DNA of 19,208 nt from Opitutia bacterium UBA4654 (GCA_002405555.1 DHMA01000206.1:11647-30854), one strand, 5' to 3'. Positions 6,952 through 16,200 are shown, counted from the first letter of the stretch. Translations and numbers: made by a program. The notes: generated by a model from the sequence alone, not told the origin.

Positions 6952-7752
6952 TTAAAATATTATCGAAACCGCCGCCATGAACGCCATTCCCGAAAACACG
7001 CCGACAATCCCGTAGTGCTCCTCTCCGTATTCCTTCGCCATCGGCAGAAGCTCGTCGAGGGAGATGTAGACCATGATTCCCGCGGTCAGCGCGAGAGCCG
7101 CGCCGACAAGCCGCGGCGTAAGATACGGCGCGAGCGCAAAGTAGGCGAACAACGCTCCGAGCGGCTCCGCCATGCCCGAAAGAGTCGCCCAGCAGAACGC
7201 CTTGCGCTTGTTGCCCGTCGCCGAATAAATCGGCAGAGCCACCGACACGCCCTCGGGAATGTTGTGGAGCATTATCGCTATCGCCACGCCTATCCCCACC
7301 GTGATGTCGTCCAAGCCCGCAACGAAAACCGAAAGCCCTTCGGGGAAATTGTGGATTGCCAGCGCAACCGCCGTAAAGACCGCCGCCCTCCCCGCTTTCG
7401 ACGGACGCCCGTGAGCGTGCGGCTCCGCGCCGCGCTCCGCCATTTCGTGGTCTACGTGCTCGGGAATAAAGTAGTCTATGACGCCCGCAAGCGCGACGCC
7501 CGCAAAGAACGCAAGCACGGCGAGGGCGTGTCCGAGCCTGTCGGAAATTCCGCCGCCCTGCATTTTCGCAATCGCCGTCGGCAGAATGTCCGTAAAGGAC
7601 AGGTAAACCATCACGCCCGCCGAAAAGCTCATGCCGAGCGCGAAAATCTTGAAATCGTTTTTCCTGAGCGCGAACGTAAGCGCGGCTCCTACGCCCGTCG
7701 CCGCTCCGGCGACCAGCGCGAGTAGAAATGCAATCGGCGCGTTGTCTTCCAT
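6952..7752 (-). CDS. zupT: ZIP-family divalent metal transporter (ZupT-like)
   Basis: The 266-residue inner-membrane protein has about eight transmembrane segments. The two metal-site motifs are intact: HNFPEG (His134 to Gly139) in helix IV and HNIPEG (His163 to Gly168) in helix V. A His-rich cytoplasmic loop (HVDHEMAERGAEPHAHG, 99-115) is typical of ZIP proteins, and SGMAEPLGA (192-200) and LDELLP (232-237) match the ZupT branch. The family imports Zn2+ and sometimes Fe2+, Mn2+ or Co2+ down a gradient. The gene diverges from rubrerythrin across 99 bases, which would fit a shared metal or oxidative-stress response, but I see no certain Fur, Zur or PerR box. The substrate is inferred from family only. 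Confidence 0.93.
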   Translation of the reverse strand: MEDNAPIAFLLALVAGAATGVGAALTFALRKNDFKIFALGMSFSAGVMVYLSFTDILPTAIAKMQGGGISDRLGHALAVLAFFAGVALAGVIDYFIPEHVDHEMAERGAEPHAHGRPSKAGRAAVFTAVALAIHNFPEGLSVFVAGLDDITVGIGVAIAIMLHNIPEGVSVALPIYSATGNKRKAFCWATLSGMAEPLGALFAYFALAPYLTPRLVGAALALTAGIMVYISLDELLPMAKEYGEEHYGIVGVFSGMAFMAAVSIIF

Positions 7753-7762
7753 GATTTTTGCG

Positions 7763-7791
7763 TTTACATTTTTTTATTTGTTGACGATAAA
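7763..7791 (+). promoter_or_regulatory. Sigma70-like promoter of the rubrerythrin gene
   Basis: The -35 TTTACA (7763-7768) and -10 GATAAA (7786-7791) are separated by exactly 17 bases. The predicted start near 7798 gives a leader of about 54 nt ending in AAGGAA (7841-7846), five bases before the ATG. This is one of the few clear Shine-Dalgarno sites in the window. Confidence 0.6.
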
Positions 7792-7851
7792 ACTCAATAT
7801 TAAAAAATCGTCTTTTCACGGAATCGGACGAATTCAAAAAAAGGAAACATC

Positions 7852-8421
7852 ATGGAATTAAAAGGCAGCAAAACGGAAAAGAACCTCATGTGCGCGTTCG
7901 CGGGCGAATCGCAGGCGCGGAACAAATACACATACTTCGCAAGCGTCGCGAAGAAGGAGGGCTACGAACAGATTTCGGCAATCTTCGCGGAAACAGCCGA
8001 CAACGAGAAGGAGCACGCAAAACGCTTCTACAAACTGCTCGGCAATACCGACGTTGAAATCCAGACAACATGCGGCAGCCGCTTCGGCAATACTTTCGAA
8101 AACCTCGTCGCCGCAGCCGAGGGCGAATACGACGAATGGCACAACCTCTACTGCAACTTCGCCGACGTCGCCGACGCGGAGGGATTCGCGGAAATCGCGA
8201 CGGTATTCAGGAAAATCGCGGAGGTTGAAGCGCACCACGAAGCCCGCTACCGCGCCCTTGCGCAGAATGTAAAGGACGGCAAAGTTTTCAAAAAGGACGC
8301 GCCCGTGCGCTGGAAATGCCGCAACTGCGGATTCGTTTTCGAGGGCGCGGAAGCTCCCGAAAAGTGCCCCGCATGCGCCCACCCGCAGGCGTATTTCGAA
8401 GTGCTTGCCGACAATTTCTAA
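7852..8421 (+). CDS. rbr: Rubrerythrin
   Basis: This 189-residue non-heme iron protein reduces hydrogen peroxide, protecting anaerobes and microaerophiles. The N-terminal ferritin-like four-helix bundle keeps the diiron ligands: Glu19 (GESQARNKY), Glu52 and His55 (NEKEH), Glu92 and Glu95 (GEYDEW), and Glu126 and His129 (EAHHE). The C-terminal rubredoxin domain binds one iron through Cys156 and Cys159 (WKCRNCG) and Cys172 and Cys175 (KCPACAHP). Length and domain order match classical rubrerythrin. The start at 7852 is supported by AAGGAA five bases upstream. It is monocistronic, with its own promoter and a terminator. Presence of rbr suggests an anaerobic or microaerophilic, gut-like habitat. 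Electron donors (rubredoxin reductase) are not encoded here. Confidence 0.97.
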   Translation: MELKGSKTEKNLMCAFAGESQARNKYTYFASVAKKEGYEQISAIFAETADNEKEHAKRFYKLLGNTDVEIQTTCGSRFGNTFENLVAAAEGEYDEWHNLYCNFADVADAEGFAEIATVFRKIAEVEAHHEARYRALAQNVKDGKVFKKDAPVRWKCRNCGFVFEGAEAPEKCPACAHPQAYFEVLADNF

Positions 8422-8428
8422 ACATTTT

Positions 8429-8451
8429 CTCCGCCGCAAAAAACGGCGGAG
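8429..8451 (+). other. Perfect 8-bp hairpin downstream of rubrerythrin
   Basis: Arms CTCCGCCG (8429-8436) and CGGCGGAG (8444-8451) enclose an A-rich loop. There is no T tract after it on the plus strand, so it may protect the mRNA 3' end or pause polymerase ahead of the true terminator 20 bases further on. Confidence 0.5.
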
Positions 8452-8469
8452 GTGCTTCCATACAAAAAG

Positions 8470-8495
8470 GGCGCGGAATTTTCCGCGCCTTTTTT
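8470..8495. terminator. Bidirectional Rho-independent terminator
   Basis: GGCGCGGAA (8470-8478) and TTCCGCGCC (8481-8489) form an almost perfect palindrome followed by six T residues on the plus strand and preceded by an A run (8464-8468) that serves the minus strand. It separates rubrerythrin from the convergent Lpt-like gene and can end both transcripts. Confidence 0.85.
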
Positions 8496-8513
8496 GCGCA
8501 AAGGCGCGGCGGA

Positions 8514-10718
8514 CTACTTGCGCTTTACGGGAAGCTTTATCGTCGGGCGCGAGGGGGCTTCATCGTCCTCGTCGGGAGTCGTCGGGCGCACGAATCCGCC
8601 CGCGGGAGCTTGCGCGGGAGCGGGCGACGCCTCGCCCTCCACAGCCACCGACTGCGAGCCTTTGTTGTACACTATTCTGTGCCCCGACAGGCGCGAGTTG
8701 TCCTCGCGGTTTATCACAACGGGGCTGTCTTCAAGCACAAGCATCTGCTCGTCGGCGTAGATGTCGGCGCGTCCGCACCTGACCTCTTTCAGTCCCTGGT
8801 CGAGCTTTACGTTTTCGGTCATGGCAATCTGCGTGATTTCCTTTTGCGCTCCCGCTTTCGGCGCGCGCATCACAACCTCAATCTTGCCGCACGACGCCTC
8901 GGTATCGGTGCCGCTCACCTTTACGTTGCCCTGAAAATAGTAGCGGTCGTCCTTGTCGGAGCTTGTTAGCCACTGTTTGTCGCTTTTGATTACGGTTTTC
9001 GACGACGCGATTTTCGCCGCGCTTTCCGAGTCTTTCATGCCGATGTTTTTGAACGGCGGAAGCACGATAGTCGGGCGTTTGTCGGGCTTCGCGGGGTCGG
9101 TAGAAAGCTCCACAAATTTGTGCGGCTTCTTTTCGGTGCCGCCCGCGCCCTTCATTTTCAGGCGCGGATAGATTACGGCGTTTTCCGCCTGCGCGGAGTA
9201 CGATTTCTGCCTGATTGAAACGCCGTCGCTTGCCTCTATTTTCTTTGCCGTGGTCGCGCCCGCGTCGTCCGATTCCGCGAAGACGTCGAGCTTCCGGCAG
9301 TTCGCGGAGATGTCCGCCGACTCTATTGACACGTCGCGCCTGAACTCGAACTTCGTCGCCTTGCCGTCCTTCGAGAACGCCAACTCGCGCGACTTCACAA
9401 AAGTTTTCGTCTTGGCGGATTTTCCGCCCGCCGCCGAGCCGAGAGCCGAGTCTATGTCGGCCGACTCCGCAAGCGATACCCTCACGAAAGATTTTTTGCC
9501 CTCCGAAAGCGCAAGCCCTATGTTTGCGTTGCGGACGAATACGACGGTGTCGGCTTGGAGCGTCGTGCCGCGCTTGGGGTTGTCGAGCCGCGCGTCGCCC
9601 GACAGGCGGATTTCGGATTTTTCGGGGAAGATTTCGAGCAGCGCGCCCGTCGCGATTCCGTCGTCGCTTGCGAAGCGGATTTTGTCGCAGCCCGTGATGT
9701 GTTCGAGCTTCGCCTTTCCGCCGTCCGAGTCCGACGCCGCCGCGCGGAGCTTTCCGCAGGTCGCGTTGAAGTCTTCCGCCGCGATTTTCACGTTGCCGTC
9801 GATGTCGAACAAAGTTTTGCCGCCCTTGCGGTACATGACGATTTTGTCGGCGTAGATGTCGATTTTGTTTTCCGAGCCGTCCTTTTCGGCGTGGAAAACC
9901 TCCGCCTTTGCGCGGGTCGTCTTGTCGGAATACGACTCCACTTTCTGCGCCGCGCGGTCGAGGAGCATGCGCGCGCCGCCGAGTTTCGCCTTGCTTGCGA
10001 TGTCCGTAATTTGCGGATTTCCCGCGAGGGTCGCCCGCCCAGTCTGCGGGAAGATTTCGGCGCGTTCCGCCCGCGCCCTGCGCCCGTCGCGCGTCATGTC
10101 CACGTTTTCGGACGCCGTGATTTTGCCTATGCCGCCGCCCGATTTCGCGGCGTCAAGCTCGATTTTCCCGCAGGTCAAATCCATCTCGGAATTTTTGACC
10201 GACACCGCGCCGCGCAGCACAAACACGTTCGCCCTGCCCTTGTAGTCGAGGCTCGCGTAGTCGCTTTTAAGCTTTGTGTCGGGCGATTTTCCTCCCTTTA
10301 CGGAAATGTCCACGTCGGAGAAAACCTCCACGAAGCGCGGGTCGCCGAACCACTTCCATTTCCGCCCCGTCATGTCGAAATCGGCGGAGGAAACCGAAAG
10401 CTCGTCGGGGCTTTCCGAAATTTTCGTCGTCGGGTTTACCCTCGCCGACGGGCTTTTTATCGTGGCGCGGAGGACTGCGTCCGACTTCCCCTCGAAGAGG
10501 TCGAGCCTTATTCCGTCGATGTCCACGCGGTTTTCGTCCACATATTTTGCGCGGTCGCCGAAAAGTTCCCACTCCTTTACGCCCGTGTTTTCGTCGAAAT
10601 TCGGAAGCTCGAAATTAGAGACCGTGCCGGGGAGCATTGTCGTCTGGCGCGCGCCCGAAGCGGGGCACACCGCGGCGGCCAAAACAAAAAGTATTATCGG
10701 AAGATTTTTCGGCATCAT
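8514..10718 (-). CDS. Large LptC/LptA-like protein with four OstA-type repeats
   Basis: The 734-residue protein starts with a signal peptide (MMPKNLPIILFVLAAAVCPASG) and has no other membrane segment, so it should be periplasmic. Residues about 30-150 (FELPNFDENTGVKEWELFGDRA...) resemble LptC. The rest carries four related OstA/LptA beta-jellyroll units, each opening with a phrase such as LTCGKIELD, ATCGKLRAA, ANCRKLDVF or ASCGKIEVV (Cys183, 321, 474, 610) and several continuing into ASENV- or MTENV-like strands. The last unit ends in LSGHRIVYN, typical of LptA. Lpt proteins bridge the periplasm and carry lipopolysaccharide to the outer membrane; E. coli LptA is about 185 residues, so this may be a pre-joined bridge. 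The C-terminus is Pro-rich and basic. The ATG overlaps the elbB stop (ATGA). The role is inferred from domain pattern. Confidence 0.75.
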   Translation of the reverse strand: MMPKNLPIILFVLAAAVCPASGARQTTMLPGTVSNFELPNFDENTGVKEWELFGDRAKYVDENRVDIDGIRLDLFEGKSDAVLRATIKSPSARVNPTTKISESPDELSVSSADFDMTGRKWKWFGDPRFVEVFSDVDISVKGGKSPDTKLKSDYASLDYKGRANVFVLRGAVSVKNSEMDLTCGKIELDAAKSGGGIGKITASENVDMTRDGRRARAERAEIFPQTGRATLAGNPQITDIASKAKLGGARMLLDRAAQKVESYSDKTTRAKAEVFHAEKDGSENKIDIYADKIVMYRKGGKTLFDIDGNVKIAAEDFNATCGKLRAAASDSDGGKAKLEHITGCDKIRFASDDGIATGALLEIFPEKSEIRLSGDARLDNPKRGTTLQADTVVFVRNANIGLALSEGKKSFVRVSLAESADIDSALGSAAGGKSAKTKTFVKSRELAFSKDGKATKFEFRRDVSIESADISANCRKLDVFAESDDAGATTAKKIEASDGVSIRQKSYSAQAENAVIYPRLKMKGAGGTEKKPHKFVELSTDPAKPDKRPTIVLPPFKNIGMKDSESAAKIASSKTVIKSDKQWLTSSDKDDRYYFQGNVKVSGTDTEASCGKIEVVMRAPKAGAQKEITQIAMTENVKLDQGLKEVRCGRADIYADEQMLVLEDSPVVINREDNSRLSGHRIVYNKGSQSVAVEGEASPAPAQAPAGGFVRPTTPDEDDEAPSRPTIKLPVKRK

Positions 10719-11374
10719 TTTGCTGATTTTAACATTGCCGCCAACATCGCCCCGACTCCCCTGTCGATTTGCGCGGTATCGGTGGCGAGCATGTACGCGG
10801 GGGTTGAAAAAACGTTCCTTTCGGAGTCGCAAACGAAGCCGTCTGCGGCGCATTCGACGTGCTCGCCGCCGAGCGCGCGGATAGCCGCCGCCGTCTGCGG
10901 GTCGCGCCCTATCGTAAGCTTGACGCCGCCGCCTATCGACTTCGCCCCGATTACGGGCGAAATGCAGACGAAGCCCACGGGCTTGCCCGCCGAAACCATC
11001 GCCTTTACCGCCGCGTCAACCTCGGCGTTTACCGACATGTCCGCGCCCCTGAACGCGAAGTCCGAAAGGTTTTTCGCCGCGCCGAAGCCGCCGGGAAAAA
11101 CGAGAATGTCGAAGTCTTCCGCGCGGAATTCCGACAGCGCGGAGATTTCGCCGCGGGCGATTCTCGCGGACTCGGCAAGCACGCTGCGGACGCCGCTTTC
11201 GGGCGAGCCGTCCGCGTGGTTTACGGTGTCCGACTGCGGAATGTCGGGCGCAAAAAACGCCGTCTTTGCGCCGAGTTTTTGAAGGTTCAAAAGCGTTATC
11301 ACGGCTTCGTGGATTTCGGAGCCGTCGAAGACTCCGCAACCCGACAGTACTATTGCGGCGGTTTTGTTTTTCAT
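10715..11374 (-). CDS. elbB: ElbB-like DJ-1/PfpI family glyoxalase
   Basis: The 219-residue protein aligns by eye with E. coli ElbB throughout. VLSGCGVFDGSEIHEAVITLL (9-29) holds the conserved Glu20, FPGGFGAAKNLSDFA lies at 93-107, GFVCISP carries the nucleophile-elbow Cys137, and LTIG and TPAYMLA (191-197) follow. ElbB is a class I glutamine-amidotransferase-like protein with glyoxalase III-type activity reported for the family, and it has been linked to isoprenoid synthesis. The physiological substrate remains unclear. No signal peptide is present, so it is cytoplasmic. It lies 40 bases after the metallo-hydrolase gene and overlaps the Lpt-like gene by four bases, which indicates co-translation. 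The start is fixed by the conserved N-terminus. Confidence 0.93.
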   Translation of the reverse strand: MKNKTAAIVLSGCGVFDGSEIHEAVITLLNLQKLGAKTAFFAPDIPQSDTVNHADGSPESGVRSVLAESARIARGEISALSEFRAEDFDILVFPGGFGAAKNLSDFAFRGADMSVNAEVDAAVKAMVSAGKPVGFVCISPVIGAKSIGGGVKLTIGRDPQTAAAIRALGGEHVECAADGFVCDSERNVFSTPAYMLATDTAQIDRGVGAMLAAMLKSAK

Positions 11375-11414
11375 GTTGTCTCTATAAAATCGTTGGAGGG
11401 GCTTTTGTTCAACC

Positions 11415-12191
11415 CTAAATTTCGACGGACAGCCCGTCGTACGCCATATGACACGGCGCGGGGAGGTTCGGTTCCCATTCGCCGTAGTCGAGCCTGCCCG
11501 TGGTGTGTATGAAATACGACACTTTGGGCGAAATCTCGCGCGTGTATTCTATCGCCTCCTCCACACTCAGGTGCGACGGGTGCTCCTGCGGGCGCAGGGC
11601 GTCTATGGCGAGCAGGTCGGCGTTTTTTGCAAGCTCTATCGCGCGGGGCGAAAGCATTTTGCAGTCGGTAAAATAGGCGAGCTTTTTGCCGCAGTCCTCG
11701 AACACAAGACCGAGCGTCTTCACAGGCCCGTGCGGAAGCTCGACCGATTTCACCGTCGCGCCGTTGGGCAGTTCGAGGGTTTCGGGCATTTTGTGTACGG
11801 CAAAGCACGGGTAGCCTTTCGAATGCGGATGCGGGTCGAGCGCGTAGGGGAACATTGCGCGAATGCGCTCCAAGCCGTAGTCGTTGGAATAGACGGGAAG
11901 GACGTTGCCGTCGATTTTGTCGCAGAATCTGCGGAGGTCGTCCATGCCCGCGATGTGGTCGGCGTGTCCGTGCGTCAGAATGAAGATGTCGGCGAAGTCG
12001 ATTCCGTTTTTCAGGCACTGAATGCGCAGTTCGGGCGAGGCGTCCACGAGAATCGAGCACGACGAAAGCTCTATGTACGCGCTCGTGCGGGTGCGCCAGT
12101 TTTTGGGGTTGGACAAATCCAGCCCGCGGTTCGTTCCGCCTATGACGGGCACGCCCTGCGAAGTGCCCGTTCCGAGAAACGTGATTTTCAT
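11415..12191 (-). CDS. Metallo-beta-lactamase-fold hydrolase (PhnP-like)
   Basis: The 258-residue cytoplasmic protein has an intact dinuclear metal site: THGHADH (His74, His76, Asp78, His79), His154, Asp176 (YFTDC) and His229 (FIHTTG). HLSVEEAIEY around His207 is the usual motif downstream. The N-terminus MKITFLGTGTSQGVPVIG and the DASPELRIQ block are typical of the PhnP/YcbX-like phosphodiesterase branch. PhnP cleaves cyclic ribosyl phosphate in phosphonate use, but no phn genes are nearby, so a general phosphodiesterase role is safer. The start is set by a strong Shine-Dalgarno GGGAGGG (12201-12195) three bases before the ATG. It lies 15 bases after the SurA-like gene. Confidence 0.92.
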   Translation of the reverse strand: MKITFLGTGTSQGVPVIGGTNRGLDLSNPKNWRTRTSAYIELSSCSILVDASPELRIQCLKNGIDFADIFILTHGHADHIAGMDDLRRFCDKIDGNVLPVYSNDYGLERIRAMFPYALDPHPHSKGYPCFAVHKMPETLELPNGATVKSVELPHGPVKTLGLVFEDCGKKLAYFTDCKMLSPRAIELAKNADLLAIDALRPQEHPSHLSVEEAIEYTREISPKVSYFIHTTGRLDYGEWEPNLPAPCHMAYDGLSVEI

Positions 12192-12206
12192 AATCCCTCC
12201 CGACGG

Positions 12207-13202
12207 CTATTCGTAGTATTTGACGTAGGCGTTGCGGCGCAGGCCTTCGAGCCATTTCTGGTACATTGCCTTGCCGTTCTGCTCGACGATTGTCCATTCA
12301 ATCTGCTCGCGCACGTCGTCGATGGACTGCACGCCCTCGTTCTTTTTGTCCTCCACTTTGAGAATGAAAATCATGTCGCCTATTTCCGTGGGCTTTGTAA
12401 TCTCGCCGACATTGAGAGCAAAGACCTCGCGGTCGAGAACGGGGTTGAGCTCGCCCTTTTTGTACCAGCCCCAGTCGCCGCCCTTAGTTAAGCTGTCGTC
12501 CTTGCTGAAACGCTTGGCAAGCTCGGCGAAGTCCTCGCCCTTTTTGAGGCGTTCGACGATTTCGGCGGCGAGCTTGCGGTTTTCGTCGATGCTTGCGTAC
12601 ATGCCCGTTTTGAGGGTGATAAGCCTGATTTTCACGCTCGCGGGGGAGTACCATTTGGACTTGTTGGCGTCGTAGTACTCCTTGATTTTCGCGGGGCTGA
12701 TTTCCGACACCGTCTGGCGTTTCTGCCCCTGCATGTAGCCCACGATGATGTCCTTTTCCTGCTCGGCGCGGAACTGCTTTATTGTCTTGCCCTGCGCCTG
12801 CACGAACTTGACGAACTCGGCGCGGTCGCCGTTGAACTCGCGGTTGAGGTAGTCGTCGAAATGCGTGTCGAGGTAGGACTGCGGAATGGTCATGCCCTTC
12901 GACTTGAACTCCTTTACGATAAGCTCGCGGTCTACCATGTTCTGGACGATTTCGCGGACGTAGGCGTTTACGCGACTGGTGAACTCGAACTCCGAACGCG
13001 CCGCCGCGCGGATTTGCGGAATGAACGGCTCGACCTCCTTCATGACCTCCGCGCGGGTGATGACCCTGTCTTCGACGACCGCGATGATGTTGTTTGTGCC
13101 GAGCACGCGTTTGTTGTCGGGGCGCAGAAGCCCCTGCGCAAAAGTCTGGCAGGCGGCGAGCGCGAGCATTGCAAGGGCTACGGTAAAAAATCCTGTCTTC
13201 AT
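12207..13202 (-). CDS. SurA/PpiC-like periplasmic peptidyl-prolyl isomerase
   Basis: The 331-residue protein has a signal peptide whose LAAC (15-18) also fits a lipobox, so it may be a lipoprotein anchored at Cys18; cleavage after Ala22 by signal peptidase I is the alternative. A SurA-type N-terminal chaperone region covers about 36-175. One parvulin domain covers about 188-285, with the signature GEDFAELAKRFSKDDS followed by GGDWGWYKKGELNP. A C-terminal helix returns to the chaperone core. SurA escorts unfolded outer-membrane proteins; E. coli SurA has two parvulin domains, this one only one. The ATG overlaps the mfd stop (ATGA). Its neighbours include the Lpt-like gene, so outer-membrane assembly is the likely theme. 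Confidence 0.92.
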   Translation of the reverse strand: MKTGFFTVALAMLALAACQTFAQGLLRPDNKRVLGTNNIIAVVEDRVITRAEVMKEVEPFIPQIRAAARSEFEFTSRVNAYVREIVQNMVDRELIVKEFKSKGMTIPQSYLDTHFDDYLNREFNGDRAEFVKFVQAQGKTIKQFRAEQEKDIIVGYMQGQKRQTVSEISPAKIKEYYDANKSKWYSPASVKIRLITLKTGMYASIDENRKLAAEIVERLKKGEDFAELAKRFSKDDSLTKGGDWGWYKKGELNPVLDREVFALNVGEITKPTEIGDMIFILKVEDKKNEGVQSIDDVREQIEWTIVEQNGKAMYQKWLEGLRRNAYVKYYE

Positions 13203-16200
13203 ATTTTCCTGAGCGATGGAACGACGTTTGTTAAAAATTTTTCAATCTCCGCAAGTTTGGCATTCGCGCCGCGTTTCGTCAAGCGGGGAAAACGGTCGTT
13301 GAGTCTGAAATATTCGGGGTTGCTTCCGCCGCGCTTGCGCAGTTTGAGGGTGTCGCCCTGCGTCTCCACGCCGACGAAGCCGCAGGACTCCGCGCAGACC
13401 CGCACGCGCCCGACCTTCAAAAGGTATTCGGCGGGTTCGGGAATTTTCCCGAACCTGTCCGCCATTTCGAAGCGTATTGCCTCAATCTCGTCGAGAGACG
13501 CCGCCATCGAGATTTTGCGGTAGAAATCTACGCGCAACTGGGTTTGCGGAATGTACGCGGGCGGAATGTACGCCTTGACGTTTTCGCCGCCGCCGCGCTC
13601 CATTTCGCGGATTCGGATTTCCTGAAAGTAGTTTTCGGTGTTCGAGACGTCGGCCTCGTTCCTGTCTGCCTCGCCCATTTTCACGAAGTCCAAATCGACT
13701 GCCGCCCGCTCTATTCCGCAAGTCTTTTCGCCTTTCAAAAGGGCGACGCTGCGCTTCAAGAGTGCGCAGTAGAGGTCGAAGCCGACGCCCGCGATGTGCC
13801 CGCTCTGCTTTGCGCCGAGCAGGTTGCCGCAGCCGCGCAGCTGCAAGTCGCGCGTGGCTATTCTGAAACCCGCCCCCGGCTTGTTGTACTGGCGGATTGC
13901 CCCGAGGCGTTTGCGCGCGCTTTCCACAAGCCCCGCGTAGCGGTGGAGCAAAAGCCACGCGTACGCGCGGCGGGTAAACCTGCCCACGCGCCCGCGCAGC
14001 TGGTAGAGCTGAGCAAGCCCGAACTTGTCCGCGCCCTCTATGATTATCGTGTTGCAGTTGGGAATGTCCAAGCCCGATTCGATGATTGTAGTGCACACAA
14101 GAATGTCGTACTTTCCGTCAACGAACTGCGACATCAGGCGTTCGAGCCTGTTTTCGCCCATCTGCCCGTGGCCCACGGCAATCCGCGCGTCGGGGAACAT
14201 TTTGCGGAGGTTTTCGGCGGTCGCCTCTATCGTCGAAACGCGGTTGTGGAGGTAGAAGACCTGCCCGTTGCGGGCAAGCTCGCGCCCGACGGCCTCGCGC
14301 ACGGCGTCGTCGGAATACTCGCGGACGACGGTTTCGACGGGGAAGCGGTTTTTGGGCGGCGTTTCCATGAGGCTTATCGTGCGCGCGCCCATCATCGCGA
14401 AATAGAGCGTTCGGGGAATCGGGGTCGCGCTCATCGAAAGGACGTCTACGCCCTCGCGCATTTTCTTTATGCGCTCCTTGTGCTTTACCCCGAAGCGGTG
14501 CTCTTCGTCTACGACAAGCAGCCCCAAGTCCCTGAAATCGACGTCGTCGGAAAGCAGGGCGTGCGTGCCGATTATCACGTCGATTTGCCCCGCCGCGAGC
14601 TGCGCCTTGATTTTTTCGGACTCTCCGCGCGTCCTGAAACGCGAGAGCATTTCCACGACAATCGGATAGCCCGCAAAGCGTTCGCGGAAATTCCTGAAAT
14701 GCTGTTGGCACAAAATGGTTGTGGGGCACAGAACCGCGACCTGCCTGCCCGCCATCGCGCACTTGAACGCCGCCCGCATTGCGACCTCGGTCTTGCCGAA
14801 GCCTACGTCGGCGCAAAGCAGCCTGTCCATGGGCTTGGGGCTTTCCATGTCCGCCTTGACGTCGACGATTGCCCGCAGTTGGTCGGGCGTTTCGGTGTAG
14901 GGGAAGGCGTCGTCGAATTCGCGCTGCCACTGGTCGTCTGGCGGAAAGGCGTAGCCCTTGGCAAGCTCGCGGCGCGACTGCATTTCGAGAAGCTCCGCGG
15001 CGTAGTCGAGCGCGGCAAGCTCCGCCGCCGACTTCACTTTTATCCAAGACTTCGAATCGAGCTTGGCAAGCTTGGGGTGCTTTTTGTCCAAGCCGATGTA
15101 GCGGCTTAGCAGGTACGACTTGTGGAGCGGCAGGTAGAGAATTGCGCCGTCCTCGAATTCGAGCTTTATTGCCTCCTCCTTTTTGCCGTCGAAGTCGAGC
15201 TTCACAACGCCCAAGTAGCGGCATACGCCGTGCCCCAAGTGGACTACGTAGTCGCCCTCGCCGAGTTCGGAAAAGTCGAGAAGCTGGTCCACCTGCGCGC
15301 GGTGCGAGAACATTCTGCGGCGCGGTTCAAGCTCGGTCTTCGCGCGGCGTCCGAAGAAATCGCGGACGCCCACGAACGCCGCCCCCGCCGCGTCCTTCGA
15401 AAGTATTTTCCAGTCGGGGCGGATTTTTCCGAATTCGGGAATCAAAAAGCCCTCGCCGAACGACGCGTCCACAAAGCGGCAGTCGAATTTCACACGCGCG
15501 TCGGCGAACATGCGCTTTGCAAGCTCCCTGTCGCCCTCGCCGTCGGCGGCGAGAAACACGTCGATTTTTTCGGCGCGCCAGCTGCCTATGCGTTTGACGA
15601 ATTTTTCGCGCAGTTTTGTTTCCGACTCGAAGCGTTCCGCGCCTATTTCGCCCTCCGCCGAAACCGACTGCGCGAGAGCCTCGCACGGGAAGTCGGCAAT
15701 GTCCGCGCCCGCGAACATTTCGCCGCAAACTTCGACCTCCGAGACGCCCACAGACCTCTCGTTTCTGTCGAAGACGCGCTTGAAGCTGCGCGGCGAAAAC
15801 GACATGTCTTCGGGATGCGAAAACAGCTCCGAAAATTTGGACTCCAACACCGCAGGCTCTACGAAAATCCATTCCGCCGCGCCGCGCTTCTTGGGAAGAT
15901 AGTCGGCGGCGTTGCAATCCGAAGCCCCGTCGGAAGTCGGCACGGCGTCTATTCGTATGCGCGGTATTTTGTCGTCGGCAAGCTGGGTGTCGGGATTGAA
16001 GGCGCGGATGGAGTCTATTTCGTCGCCGAAAAAATCGAGCCTCACGGGGAATGTAGACGCCACGGGGTAGATGTCCACAACCCCGCCGCGCACCGAAAAC
16101 TGCCCCGGGGACTCGCACAAAACCTCGTTGTAGTAGCCGTATTCTACAAGCCTGCCGCGGAGCGTATCCATCGCGATTTCCGCGCCCTTTGCGACTTCGA

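Noticed and set aside
9555..11282. 575-codon plus-strand frame across the Lpt-like and elbB genes
   Set aside because: It is the antisense shadow of two well-supported genes, made stop-free by their GC-rich codon use; its product has no recognisable motif.
11415..12191. Naming the metallo-hydrolase phnP or RNase Z
   Set aside because: The fold motifs fit both broadly, but no phosphonate genes are nearby and the tRNase Z exosite arm is absent, so no gene symbol is given.
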